Source of the DNA: Panacagrimonas perspica
GTDB lineage: Bacteria; Pseudomonadota; Gammaproteobacteria; Nevskiales; Nevskiaceae
Reading direction: 5' to 3'
Length of the DNA stretch: 64,000 nucleotides
Assembly: GCF_004364935.1 (NCBI RefSeq)
Contig: NZ_SOBT01000012.1
Coordinates: forward strand, 186,001 to 250,000
Shown here: positions 54,456-62,895 of the stretch, in pieces
Position numbering within the stretch: position 1 is the stretch's first letter
Layout of the letters: every line of letters begins with the position of its first letter
Notes under the pieces: generated by a model
Told to the model about the DNA's origin: nothing
Databases searched by the model: none
What the model saw: only the letters and a program-made list of their open reading frames with translations
Translations under genes and position numbers: made by a program

Positions 54456-56276
54456 GTGTGCGGCATCGCCGGCATGGTGCTGCGCCGCGGGCGCGTTGCT
54501 GAAGGCGATCTCGCGCGCATGGCCGCAACGCTCGCGCACCGCGGACCCGAGGACACCGGCCATTACGTGTCCGACAGCTTCGGCATCGCACACACGCGGC
54601 TGGCGATCATCGATCTGGCGGGCGGACACCAGCCGATCTTCGACGCCGGCAAGCGCTATGCGCTGGTCGCCAACGGCGAGATCTACAACTACGTCGAGCT
54701 GCGCGCCGAACTCGAAGCGCTCGGTGCGCGGCCGCAGAGCCATTCGGACAGCGAGGTCGCGCTGCATGGCTGGGCGCACTGGGGTCGCGATTCGCTGAAG
54801 CGCCTGCACGGCATGTACGCCTTCGCGCTGTTCGACCACGCGCAGCGCGAGCTGTGGCTGGTGCGCGATCGTCTGGGCATCAAGCCGCTGTACTACGCGC
54901 GGCTGCCGGATCGCCTGCTGTTCGCCTCAGAACTGAAGGCGTTGTTGCCGGCGCTGCCGTCGACGCCGGCGATCGATCCGGCCGCGCTCGCGCAGTTCCT
55001 GCAGAACCAGGCGTCGAGCGGACGCGAGACGATCTTCCGCGGCATCGAACGCGTGCTGCCGGGCGAGGCGCTGCGCATCGACGCGGAGCTGAACATCGAG
55101 CATGTGCAGTACTGGCGTGCAACGGACGTGAAGCCGCGGGAACTGACGCACGAGCAGGCGGTGGAGGAATGGGAGCCGCTGTTCGCACAGGTGATGCGCG
55201 AGCACATGCGCGCGGACGTGCCTTACGGCGTGTTCCTGTCCGGCGGCGTCGATTCGGCAGTGCTGCTCGCGCAGATCAAGCGCCTGCACTCGCAGCCGGT
55301 GCGCACGTATTCGATCGGCTGGTCGGACGCGCGGCAGACCGACGAACTCGACGGCGCGCAGCGCATCGCGCAATTGCTCGGCTCCGAACACCAGCCGATC
55401 CGGCTGTCCTCGCAGCAGGTGTTCCGCCGACTGCCGCGCTGCGTCTGGGCCGCCGACGACCTGATGCGCGACTACGCCTGCCTGCCGACGCTCGCGCTGG
55501 CCGAAGCCGCGGGACGTGACCTGAAAGTGGTCTTCAGCGGCGAGGGCGGCGACGAGGCCTTTGCCGGCTACGGGCGTTATCGGCCCGCGTGGATCGAGCG
55601 CCGGTTCAAGTCGATGCGCTATCCGGGCAGCGGCGGTTTTCGCGCGCGCGGCGAACTCGACAGCAGCTGGGCGCGCCGACTGTTCCAGCCGGTTCTGCGC
55701 GATGCATTGGAGCAGCATCGCGCGCCGTTCGTGCGCGCCTGGGCGCAGACGCCGGCCGAGTGGACCGACCTGCAACGCCGTCAGTACGTGGACCTGACGA
55801 CGAACCTGCCGGACGACCTGCTGGTGAAGGCCGATCGCATGCTGATGGCCTTCAGCGTCGAGGGTCGCGTGCCGTTCCTGGACCATCGCGTGGTGGAGTT
55901 CGGCCTGTCGCTGCCGGACGCGCTGAAGGTGCGCAAGGACTCGGGCAAGGTTTTCCTGAAGCGCTGGGCGGAGAGCTTTCTTCCGGCCGATCACCTGTGG
56001 AAGCACAAGGCCGGATTCCACGTGCCGGTCGGCGAATGGCTGCGCGGGGATTTCCTCGCGGCGCTCGCGCAGAAGCTGCCGCGCAATGCCGCGATCCTCG
56101 AATGGTGCCGGCCCGAAGCGGTCACGGCGCTGCTGGCGCGCCAGGCCGCCAAGCACGATGCGACGCGCGAAGTCTGGAGCCTGATGCAGTTCGCGATCTG
56201 GCATCGCCTGTTCGTCGAAGGCGGCGGCAGCCGCGCGGTTCCCGGGGCCGAAGAGGATCCACTCGCGTGGCTGTGA
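54456..56276 (+). CDS. AsnB-type glutamine-hydrolysing amidotransferase
   Basis: The 606-residue protein has an N-terminal class II glutaminase domain, whose Cys2 nucleophile follows the GTG start directly (CGIAGMVLRRGR). Then comes an ATP-pyrophosphatase synthetase domain with FLSGGVDSAVLLAQI near 260 and VFSGEGGDEAFAGYGRYRP. It could make asparagine. Within a glycan cluster such enzymes often amidate sugar uronic acids instead. The GTG start is fixed by the need for Cys at position 2. The next gene starts inside its stop codon. Confidence 0.9.
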   Translation: MCGIAGMVLRRGRVAEGDLARMAATLAHRGPEDTGHYVSDSFGIAHTRLAIIDLAGGHQPIFDAGKRYALVANGEIYNYVELRAELEALGARPQSHSDSEVALHGWAHWGRDSLKRLHGMYAFALFDHAQRELWLVRDRLGIKPLYYARLPDRLLFASELKALLPALPSTPAIDPAALAQFLQNQASSGRETIFRGIERVLPGEALRIDAELNIEHVQYWRATDVKPRELTHEQAVEEWEPLFAQVMREHMRADVPYGVFLSGGVDSAVLLAQIKRLHSQPVRTYSIGWSDARQTDELDGAQRIAQLLGSEHQPIRLSSQQVFRRLPRCVWAADDLMRDYACLPTLALAEAAGRDLKVVFSGEGGDEAFAGYGRYRPAWIERRFKSMRYPGSGGFRARGELDSSWARRLFQPVLRDALEQHRAPFVRAWAQTPAEWTDLQRRQYVDLTTNLPDDLLVKADRMLMAFSVEGRVPFLDHRVVEFGLSLPDALKVRKDSGKVFLKRWAESFLPADHLWKHKAGFHVPVGEWLRGDFLAALAQKLPRNAAILEWCRPEAVTALLARQAAKHDATREVWSLMQFAIWHRLFVEGGGSRAVPGAEEDPLAWL

Positions 56277-57409
56277 CGTCGGAGGGCACCGCGCCGCGCG
56301 TCGCTTTCTTTTTGGCGACTTCCGGACACAGCGGCGTCGACCGGCTGATGCGGAACCTGATTCCCGCCATCGCCCGTCGCGGCTACGCGGTGGATCAGCT
56401 CAAGGTGCGTCGTCACGGGCCGGACCTGGGCGACGCGCCGGGTGTGCGCGTGATCGACCTCGGAAGTTCGCACGTGTATTCGAGCCTGCCCGCCGTGATC
56501 GGATATCTGCGGCGTGAACGTCCGGTCGTGATGCTCTCGGACAAGGACAAGGTCAATCGCTGCAGCGTGATCGCGCGGGCGCTGTCCGGCGCCAGCACGC
56601 GACTGGTGCTGCGTTCGGGTACCACGATCTCGGTGGACCTGGCGCATCGCGGCGCGATGGATCGCTGGATGCAGCGCAACTCGATGCGCTGGCTGTATCG
56701 CAAGGCGCAGGCCGTCGTGGTGCCGAGTGTCGCGGCGGCGCAGGACCTCGTCGGCTATACCGGCCTGCCGGCGTCGCTGGTGCAGGCCTTGCCCAGTCCG
56801 GTGGTGCCTGCGCCGCTGTTCGAGCGCGAGGCGGCGCGTCCCGATCATCCGTGGCTGCAACCCGGCGAGCCGCCGGTGATCCTGGGGGTCGGCGAACTGT
56901 CACCGCGCAAGGATTTCGCGACGCTGCTGCGCGCCTTCGCGAAGCTGCGACATCACGGTCGCGCGTGCCGCCTGCTGATCCTGGGTCGTGGCGGGCAGCG
57001 CGACGCACTGCTGGCCGAGGCCGCCGCGCTGGGCGTGGCCGACGACGTCGCGCTGCCGGGCTTCAGCACCGAGGTGTTCGCGTACATGACGCACGCCGCG
57101 GTGTTCGCGCTGTGCTCGCACTGGGAGGGCATGCCGGTGGTGCTGATCGAGGCGCTGGGCTGCGGCACGCCGGTGGTGGCCACCGACTGCCCCGGCGGTT
57201 CGCGCGAACTGCTGGAAGACGGTGCGCTCGGACCGCTGGTGCCGATCGGCGATGTCGATGGGCTCGCCGCCGCGCTCGAGTCGCTGCTGATGCAGCCCAA
57301 GCAGGCCGAGCGCAATCGCGCGGCCGCACGACGCTACGAGATCGAGGCCGCGACGACCGGCTACTTGCGTGCGATGGGCCTGCCGCCCACGCCGTCGGAG
57401 AGAGGATGA
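56273..57409 (+). CDS. GT4-family glycosyltransferase
   Basis: The 378-residue GT-B enzyme starts N-terminally with RVAFFLATSGHSGVDRLMRN. The C-terminal donor domain has LGVGELSPRKDFATLLRAFA, SHWEGMPVVLIEALGCGTPV and TDCPGGSRELLEDGALGPLV. The start is taken as GTG 56273, overlapping the asnB stop (GTGA); a GTG two codons upstream is also possible. The stop overlaps the next gene's ATG. It is a paralogue of the flanking GT4 genes. Confidence 0.87.
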   Translation: MTSEGTAPRVAFFLATSGHSGVDRLMRNLIPAIARRGYAVDQLKVRRHGPDLGDAPGVRVIDLGSSHVYSSLPAVIGYLRRERPVVMLSDKDKVNRCSVIARALSGASTRLVLRSGTTISVDLAHRGAMDRWMQRNSMRWLYRKAQAVVVPSVAAAQDLVGYTGLPASLVQALPSPVVPAPLFEREAARPDHPWLQPGEPPVILGVGELSPRKDFATLLRAFAKLRHHGRACRLLILGRGGQRDALLAEAAALGVADDVALPGFSTEVFAYMTHAAVFALCSHWEGMPVVLIEALGCGTPVVATDCPGGSRELLEDGALGPLVPIGDVDGLAAALESLLMQPKQAERNRAAARRYEIEAATTGYLRAMGLPPTPSERG

Positions 57410-58536
57410 GTCCGCAACGCAAACGCCTCGGCGTACTGATCGCTTTTTCCGGCGACGGCGGCGTCGAGCGCATGGTCACCAACCTGTGCGCGGAGTTCGC
57501 GCAGCACGTGCAGGTGGACCTGCTCGCGCTCAAGCTCGATGGCGGCCACGCGGCGCGCATTCCGCCGAGCGTGAACCTGATGCGCCTCGAAGCGCGCCAT
57601 GCCTGGACCAGCGTGCCCGAGGTTGCGCGCTACCTGCGGGAGCAGAAGCCCGACGCGCTGCTGGTGGCGAAGGACCGCGCGGGACGTGCGGCCTTGTCGG
57701 CGCGGCGCAAGGCCGGCACCACCACGCCGATCTTCATTCGCCTGGGCACCAACCTGTCGGCCGCGCTGGAGCGCAAGGATCCCTTCAGCCGCTGGCTGCG
57801 CACCGCGCCGATGCGCCGCCGCTATCCCGAGGTCGACGGCGTGATCGCGGTCTCGGAAGGCGTGCGCGAGGACACGCTGCGCGTCACCGGCATCCCGGCG
57901 CAGCGCGTGCACGTGATCCGCAATCCGGTGATCACGCCGCGGCTCGCCGACCAGGCGGCGGAAGCCGCGCCGCACGACTGGCTGGTCGACAAGTCGCTGC
58001 CGGTCGTCATCGGCATGGGACGGCTGACGCGGCAGAAGGATTTCGACACGTTGCTGCGCGCGTTCGCGGCGATGCAGGCCGAATTGCCGTCGCGTCTGAT
58101 CATTCTTGGCGAGGCGCCGCAGCCTGGCGATCGCCAGCGACTGGAGCAGCTCGCGCGGTCGCTGGGGGTCGAGGGCCGTCTGCTGTTGCCGGGCTTCCAG
58201 AAGAACCCGTACGCCTGGCTCGCGCATGCTGACCTGTTCGTGCTGTCCTCGGCCTGGGAAGGTTCGCCGAACGCGCTGACGGAGGCCCTCGCGCTGGGCA
58301 TTCCGAGCGTGTCCACCGATTGCCCGAGCGGACCGATGGAAATCCTGGCCGGCGGGGCGTTCGGACCGCTGGTGCCGGTAGGCGACCCCGCGGCGATGTC
58401 GGGCGCGATGCTTGCGACTTTGCGCTCGCCGCTGCCGGCGGATCGTCTGCGCGCCGCGGTAGCGGAGTATCGTTCCGACCTGAGTGCGCAGCGATATCTG
58501 CAATTGATGAACCTGCTTCCCCGAACGAACGACTGA
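57406..58536 (+). CDS. GT4-family glycosyltransferase
   Basis: The 376-residue GT-B enzyme starts SPQRKRLGVLIAFSGDGGVE; the GDGGVERMVTNL loop resembles GT4 acceptor-domain starts. The donor domain has IGMGRLTRQKDFDTLLRAFA, SAWEGSPNALTEALALGIPS and TDCPSGPMEILAGGAFGPLV. It is closest in this window to the enzyme at 50854. It is coupled to the preceding gene by ATGA. The next gene begins 8 bases after the stop. Confidence 0.87.
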   Translation: MSPQRKRLGVLIAFSGDGGVERMVTNLCAEFAQHVQVDLLALKLDGGHAARIPPSVNLMRLEARHAWTSVPEVARYLREQKPDALLVAKDRAGRAALSARRKAGTTTPIFIRLGTNLSAALERKDPFSRWLRTAPMRRRYPEVDGVIAVSEGVREDTLRVTGIPAQRVHVIRNPVITPRLADQAAEAAPHDWLVDKSLPVVIGMGRLTRQKDFDTLLRAFAAMQAELPSRLIILGEAPQPGDRQRLEQLARSLGVEGRLLLPGFQKNPYAWLAHADLFVLSSAWEGSPNALTEALALGIPSVSTDCPSGPMEILAGGAFGPLVPVGDPAAMSGAMLATLRSPLPADRLRAAVAEYRSDLSAQRYLQLMNLLPRTND

Positions 58537-58544
58537 TCCCTTCG

Positions 58545-59624
58545 ATGCCCTCCAGCATCCGCAGCCTGCAAGTCATCGCCAGCCCGCGCATGGGCGGGGC
58601 GGAGAGCACGTACCTGCGGCTCGCAGGCGCACTGGAAGCGGCCGGCCACCCGGTGCTGGCTGGCGTGCGCCGCGGCGCGGAAATCCAGCGGCACCTCGTC
58701 GATCGCGTCGCTGCGGAAGTCTTTCCGATGCGCAACTATGTGGACCTGGGGTCGATCGTGCAGATCCGCCAGGCGGCGGAGCGTCACGGCGCGGACATCG
58801 TCCAGTCCTGGGCTTCGCGCGCGAGCTGGCTGACGCGTGCGCCCGAAGGCGCGGTCCACATCGCCCGACTCGGCGGCTACTACAAGCTGCGCTACTTCCG
58901 GCATGCCGATGCCTGGATCGTGAACACGCGGCGCATGCGCGAATGGATGGTGGCCAAGGGGTTTCCGCCGGACCGCGTCGAATGGGTGCCCAACTTCGTG
59001 CCGCCGCTGCCGCCGGGCGCCGTGCCGGCCGTGACGCGCGAACAGCTCGGTGTGCCGCCCGAGGCGCTGATCATCGTGGGCCTGGGCCGCTTCATCGAAA
59101 AGAAGGGATTCAAGGACCTGATCGACGCCGTCGCGTCGCTGCCTTCGCACATCGGCGATCGTCCGCTGCACCTGATCCTGATCGGCGACGGTGTGCTGCT
59201 CGAGGCGCTGCGCTCGGCCGCAGTGCCGCTGGGATCGCGCGTGCATTTCACCGGCTGGCTGGACCACCCGCTGCCGCTGCTGGCGATGGCCGACGTGTTC
59301 GTCTGCCCGTCGCGGATCGAGCCGCTGGGCAATGTCGTGCTCGAGGCCTGGAGCCTGGGGGTGCCGGTGGTGTGCACCGAGACCGATGGCGGCACCGAAC
59401 TGATCCAGAGCGGCGACACCGGGCTGTTGACGCCGGCGCAGGACGTGCCACGCCTGGCGCATTCGATCGAGCGCGTGCTGCGTGAACCGGCCTTGCGCGC
59501 CGAACTCGCGGGACACGGGCTGAATCATTTCCGGCATCGCTACAGCGAGCAGAAGACGCTCGACGCGACGCTGGATTTCTATCGGCGGATGATTCGCAGG
59601 CTCGGCAAAAAAACATCGTCGTAG
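58545..59624 (+). CDS. GT4-family glycosyltransferase
   Basis: The 359-residue GT-B enzyme starts SLQVIASPRMGGAESTYLRL. The donor domain has VGLGRFIEKKGFKDLIDAVA and SRIEPLGNVVLEAWSLGVPV, followed by TETDGGTELIQSGDTGLL. Similar enzymes act in LPS core assembly (WaaG/RfaG-like layout), but the specific linkage is unknown. The TAG stop at 59622-59624 is part of a dispersed repeat, as is the stop of the convergent neighbour. Confidence 0.86.
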   Translation: MPSSIRSLQVIASPRMGGAESTYLRLAGALEAAGHPVLAGVRRGAEIQRHLVDRVAAEVFPMRNYVDLGSIVQIRQAAERHGADIVQSWASRASWLTRAPEGAVHIARLGGYYKLRYFRHADAWIVNTRRMREWMVAKGFPPDRVEWVPNFVPPLPPGAVPAVTREQLGVPPEALIIVGLGRFIEKKGFKDLIDAVASLPSHIGDRPLHLILIGDGVLLEALRSAAVPLGSRVHFTGWLDHPLPLLAMADVFVCPSRIEPLGNVVLEAWSLGVPVVCTETDGGTELIQSGDTGLLTPAQDVPRLAHSIERVLREPALRAELAGHGLNHFRHRYSEQKTLDATLDFYRRMIRRLGKKTSS

Positions 59625-59687
59625 CCCGGACGAAGTCCGGATTCCCCTCGCAAATCGAAACGCGATCCCGGACTTCGTCCGGGCTAC
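59621..59687. repeat. Dispersed inverted repeat, copy 6, supplying stop codons to both convergent genes
   Basis: Left arm gtagcccggacgaagtccgg holds the TAG that ends the rightward glycosyltransferase gene (59622-59624). Right arm cccggacttcgtccgggcta holds the cta (59684-59686) that reads TAG for the leftward one. The whole intergenic space between the two genes is this element. Confidence 0.9.
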
Positions 59688-60763
59688 GGGGACGGAACGA
59701 GTTCCCGGTACACCGCGAGATTGCCGTCGACCATGTTCTCCACCGAGAACTCGCGCTCGATGCGCGCGCGTCCCTGCGTTCCGAGACGGGTGCGCAAGGC
59801 CGGATCACCGATCAGCGCGCGCAGCGCCGACGCCAATCCGGCCACGTCGCCGGGCTCGACCAGCAGGCCGCTGACGCCGTCCGCGACCGCTTCGGGCATG
59901 CCGCCCGCGCGGCACGCGATGATCGGGACACCCGCGGCCGAAGCCTGCAGCAGCGAGATGCCGAGGCCTTCCATCAGCGCCGGATGGACCAGCAGATCCA
60001 GGGCGCCGACCCAGCGCGCGAGATCCTTGCGAAAGCCGGCGAAGCGCACGATGTCGCCCAGGTCCGTGGCCTCGCGCCTCAGCGTCTCGGCGAGGGGGCC
60101 CTGGCCGAAGCAGATCACGCGCAGCCCTGCGCGGTCGGGCAGGGCGCGCAGGGCGTCGAACAGGATGCGATGGCCCTTGCGTTCGATGAGCTGCGCCACG
60201 ACGCCGATCGTGACGACGTCCGTGGGCAGTCCGAACTCGGCGAGGAACACCGCGCGCGGCTCGGGTTGCTGCCAGGGCTTCGGGTCCAGGCTCGATCGCA
60301 CGACGCGCAGTTTCATGGCGGGCACGCCCTCGGCGGCGAGCACGTCGGCGATGCCCTGCGAGATCGCGATGACGCGGTCGTGCAGGCGGTACTTGAGGCC
60401 GACCCAGGCGCGCGATTCGGGGTTGTCCACGCGGCGCGACAGGACTACCGGCAGGCCGGCGAGCCGCGCGGCGAGGGCGCCCAGGACGTCGGCGCCGCGC
60501 CGCGAATGCAGGTGCACGACATCGGGCCGCTGTTCGTGCAGCACGCGCCGCAGCCGAAACAGGAAGCCCAGATCCGCGTCCCCGCTGCAGGGCACTTCCA
60601 GCACCTTCACCGCGGAGCCGGCGAAGTGCTGGCCGATGGCGGCGCCAGGCGGGCACACGAGCAGGTTCTGCACACCGCGATCGGCAAGTCCGCGGAGCAG
60701 GAAGGCGACCTGCTGCGCACCCCCGTAGAGGTGCAGCCCGGTTTCGACGTGCAGAACCTTCAC
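59684..60763 (-). CDS. GT4-family glycosyltransferase
   Basis: The 359-residue GT-B enzyme starts with GTG at 60763 (reading KVLHVETGLHLYGGAQQVAF), overlapping the stop of the heptosyltransferase gene. The donor domain has IGVVAQLIERKGHRILFDAL, HPALMEGLGISLLQASAAGV and CRAGGMPEAVADGVSGLLVE. The layout resembles LPS-core glycosyltransferases. It is transcribed with the GT9 gene. Its stop codon is inside the dispersed repeat. Confidence 0.87.
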   Translation of the reverse strand: MKVLHVETGLHLYGGAQQVAFLLRGLADRGVQNLLVCPPGAAIGQHFAGSAVKVLEVPCSGDADLGFLFRLRRVLHEQRPDVVHLHSRRGADVLGALAARLAGLPVVLSRRVDNPESRAWVGLKYRLHDRVIAISQGIADVLAAEGVPAMKLRVVRSSLDPKPWQQPEPRAVFLAEFGLPTDVVTIGVVAQLIERKGHRILFDALRALPDRAGLRVICFGQGPLAETLRREATDLGDIVRFAGFRKDLARWVGALDLLVHPALMEGLGISLLQASAAGVPIIACRAGGMPEAVADGVSGLLVEPGDVAGLASALRALIGDPALRTRLGTQGRARIEREFSVENMVDGNLAVYRELVPSP

Positions 60764-61794
60764 GCCGTTTCCAGCAACAGCTTCTGCGCCTCGGCGGCGA
60801 CCCTCTCGGGCTTGAGATCGCGCATGCACATGAACACGCCGCCGCAGGTGGGATGGCGCTTGCAGGGCGCGCAGGGCAGCGCCAGGTACATCACCTTGAG
60901 CGGAGAATCGGCGCCGCCGGTGTACGGACAGGTGGAGCCGAACAGCGCGAGCACGGGTTTGCGCACGGCACTGCCGATGTGGGTCAGGCCGGTGTCGACG
61001 CCGATCACCAGACTCGCGCGATCCAGCATCGCCGACAGATCGGAGATGCGCGTGGCGCCGACGAGATCGACGGTGTTCTCGGGCATGCCCGCCATGATGC
61101 GCCGGGCGGCATCGCGGTCGGCCGGGCTGCCGAACACGGCGAACGGGCCCAGGCCGAGATCGCGCAGGCGGCGCGCCAGCTCTCCCCAGTACGGCTCCAT
61201 CCAGTGCTTCTGCGGCCGCGTCGTGAACGGACACAGCGCGATGAAACCGGGCGGCAGATGCGTGCTTCGCATGATGTCGGCGGCCCGCTCGCTCGCGAGC
61301 AGTGACGGCACCAGGCGCGGCGCACCCGGATCGGGGCCACCGGTGAGGTAACGGGCGAGATGCCGGTATTCGCGGCCGATGGTCCGTGGCTCGCCGTCCT
61401 TGGGCACCAGCTCATGCATCAGGAAGCCGCCGGGTTCCTTGGACCCGAACCCGTACCGGCGGCGCGCCCGCACCATGCGGGCCAGCAGGCGCGTCTTGAA
61501 CAGGCCCTGCGCGTCGATGACCCAATCGAATTTCGGTTCCTTGGCCAGCAGCCGACGCGTTTCCAGCAGGCCCGACAGGCTGTCGAGCGCACCGGCCGGA
61601 AGGCGGATCAGTTCGCTGAGCCGCGCGTCGCCCTCGAGCAGCCCGGCGAGGGTCGGTTGTGCCAGCCAGGCGATGTAGGCGCCCGGATAGGCGCGCCGCA
61701 GGCCCTCGAGCAGGGACGTGCAGAACACCATGTCCCCCAGCGCCGAGATCCGCACGATCAGAATGCGGCGCGGTGGCTGGGGGCGGTTGCTCAT
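60760..61794 (-). CDS. GT9-family (heptosyltransferase-like) glycosyltransferase
   Basis: The 344-residue protein resembles LPS heptosyltransferases. It starts RRILIVRISALGDMVFCTSL, the GT9 hallmark, has FDWVIDAQGLFKTRLLARM and the ADP-heptose region VIGVDTGLTHIGSAVRKPVL. It ends with the Cys-rich CAPCKRHPTCGGVFMCMRDL. The start is the ATG at 61794. The nearby hldE gene makes the ADP-heptose donor, which supports a heptose-transfer role in LPS inner core. Confidence 0.88.
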   Translation of the reverse strand: MSNRPQPPRRILIVRISALGDMVFCTSLLEGLRRAYPGAYIAWLAQPTLAGLLEGDARLSELIRLPAGALDSLSGLLETRRLLAKEPKFDWVIDAQGLFKTRLLARMVRARRRYGFGSKEPGGFLMHELVPKDGEPRTIGREYRHLARYLTGGPDPGAPRLVPSLLASERAADIMRSTHLPPGFIALCPFTTRPQKHWMEPYWGELARRLRDLGLGPFAVFGSPADRDAARRIMAGMPENTVDLVGATRISDLSAMLDRASLVIGVDTGLTHIGSAVRKPVLALFGSTCPYTGGADSPLKVMYLALPCAPCKRHPTCGGVFMCMRDLKPERVAAEAQKLLLETA

Positions 61795-61799
61795 CGGCC

Positions 61800-61834
61800 T
61801 ATAATAAAGTCCGCCCGCCGCACAGGCGGGTTTT
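61800..61834 (+). promoter_or_regulatory. TATAAT box and terminator-like hairpin in the ilvE leader
   Basis: tataat (61800-61805) is followed by cccgcc-gcaca-ggcggg and tttt (61814-61834), 34 bases before the ilvE ATG. A transcript from this -10 would begin about where the hairpin starts. A leader attenuator or 5' stabiliser are both possible. The same stretch also holds the upstream region of the leftward GT9 gene. Confidence 0.45.
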
Positions 61835-61868
61835 GTATTCCCAACCCCGCGACGAAGGAATTCCTGCA

Positions 61869-62792
61869 ATGACGACGATGGCCGACCGCGACGGCTGGAT
61901 CTGGTACGACGGCGAGATGCGCCCCTGGCGCGACTGCACGACCCATGTCCTGACCTACACGCTCCACTACGGCGTCGGCTGCTTCGAGGGCGTGCGCGCG
62001 TACCAGACGCCGAAGGGCACGGCGATCTTCCGCCTCGACGAGCACACCAAGCGCCTGTTCAACTCCGCGAAGATCCTCGGCATGAAGATGCCGTTCTCGC
62101 CCGAGCAGGTCAGCGAGGCGCAGCTCGAAGTGCTTCGCCGCAACAATCTCAAGGAAGCCTATCTGCGCCCGATGGTGTTCTACGGCGCCGAGGGCATGGG
62201 CCTGCGCGCGGACAATCTCAAGACGCATGTGATCGTCGCCGCATGGACCTGGGGTTCGTACCTGGGCGCGGACAACATGGAACGCGGCATCCGCGTGAAG
62301 ACCAGTTCGTTCACGCGCGGCCATCCGAATTCGAACATGCACCGGGCCAAGGCCAACGGCCAGTACATCAACTCGATGCTGGCGCTCAACGAAGTGCTGC
62401 GCGAGGGCTACGACGAGGCGATCACGCTCGACACCAACGGCTTCGTCGCCGAGGGCAGCGCCGAGAACATCTTCATCGTCAGTCGCGGCGAGCTGCACAC
62501 GCCGGACCTCAGCGCCTGCCTCGACGGCATCACGCGCCGTACGGTGATCCAGCTCGCGCAGGACATGGGCCTGAAGGTCAACGAGCGCCGCATCTCGCGT
62601 GACGAGATGTACTGCTGCGACGAGGCCTTCTTCACCGGCACGGCGGCGGAAGTCACGCCGATTCGCGAGATGGACAACCGCGTCATCGGCATCGGCTCGC
62701 GCGGCCCGATCACCACGCAGCTGCAGGCGAACTACCTGGCGCTGGTCAAGGGTCAGAGCGAGAAGTATCCGGAGTGGCTCAGCCACACCTGA
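61869..62792 (+). CDS. ilvE: Branched-chain amino-acid aminotransferase
   Basis: The 307-residue PLP fold-type IV enzyme makes or degrades Leu, Ile and Val. TYTLHYGVGCFEGVRAYQTP and the PLP-Lys region (KANGQYINSMLALNEVL) are present. EAITLDTNGFVAEGSAENIF and FFTGTAAEVTPI are conserved segments. The ATG at 61869 is preceded by gaagg (61855-61859). It works with IlvD at 48-50 kb. It interrupts the glycan cluster between the GT9 gene and hldE. Confidence 0.95.
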   Translation: MTTMADRDGWIWYDGEMRPWRDCTTHVLTYTLHYGVGCFEGVRAYQTPKGTAIFRLDEHTKRLFNSAKILGMKMPFSPEQVSEAQLEVLRRNNLKEAYLRPMVFYGAEGMGLRADNLKTHVIVAAWTWGSYLGADNMERGIRVKTSSFTRGHPNSNMHRAKANGQYINSMLALNEVLREGYDEAITLDTNGFVAEGSAENIFIVSRGELHTPDLSACLDGITRRTVIQLAQDMGLKVNERRISRDEMYCCDEAFFTGTAAEVTPIREMDNRVIGIGSRGPITTQLQANYLALVKGQSEKYPEWLSHT

Positions 62793-62799
62793 TCGACGC

Positions 62800-62866
62800 A
62801 TAGCCCGGGTGAAACCCGGGTTTTTGCGGCTCGATCAGCGGGAACCCCGGGCTGCTTCCGGGCTAC
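62800..62866. repeat. Dispersed inverted repeat, copy 7 (gggtg subtype, imperfect)
   Basis: The arms atagcccgggtgaaacccgg and ccccgggctgcttccgggct are less symmetrical than in other copies (left end a-tag, right arm with changes). It lies between ilvE and hldE and begins 8 bases after the ilvE stop. Confidence 0.8.
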
Positions 62867-62895
62867 GGGGTTACGGGGGCGGTAAGCTTTCGCCC

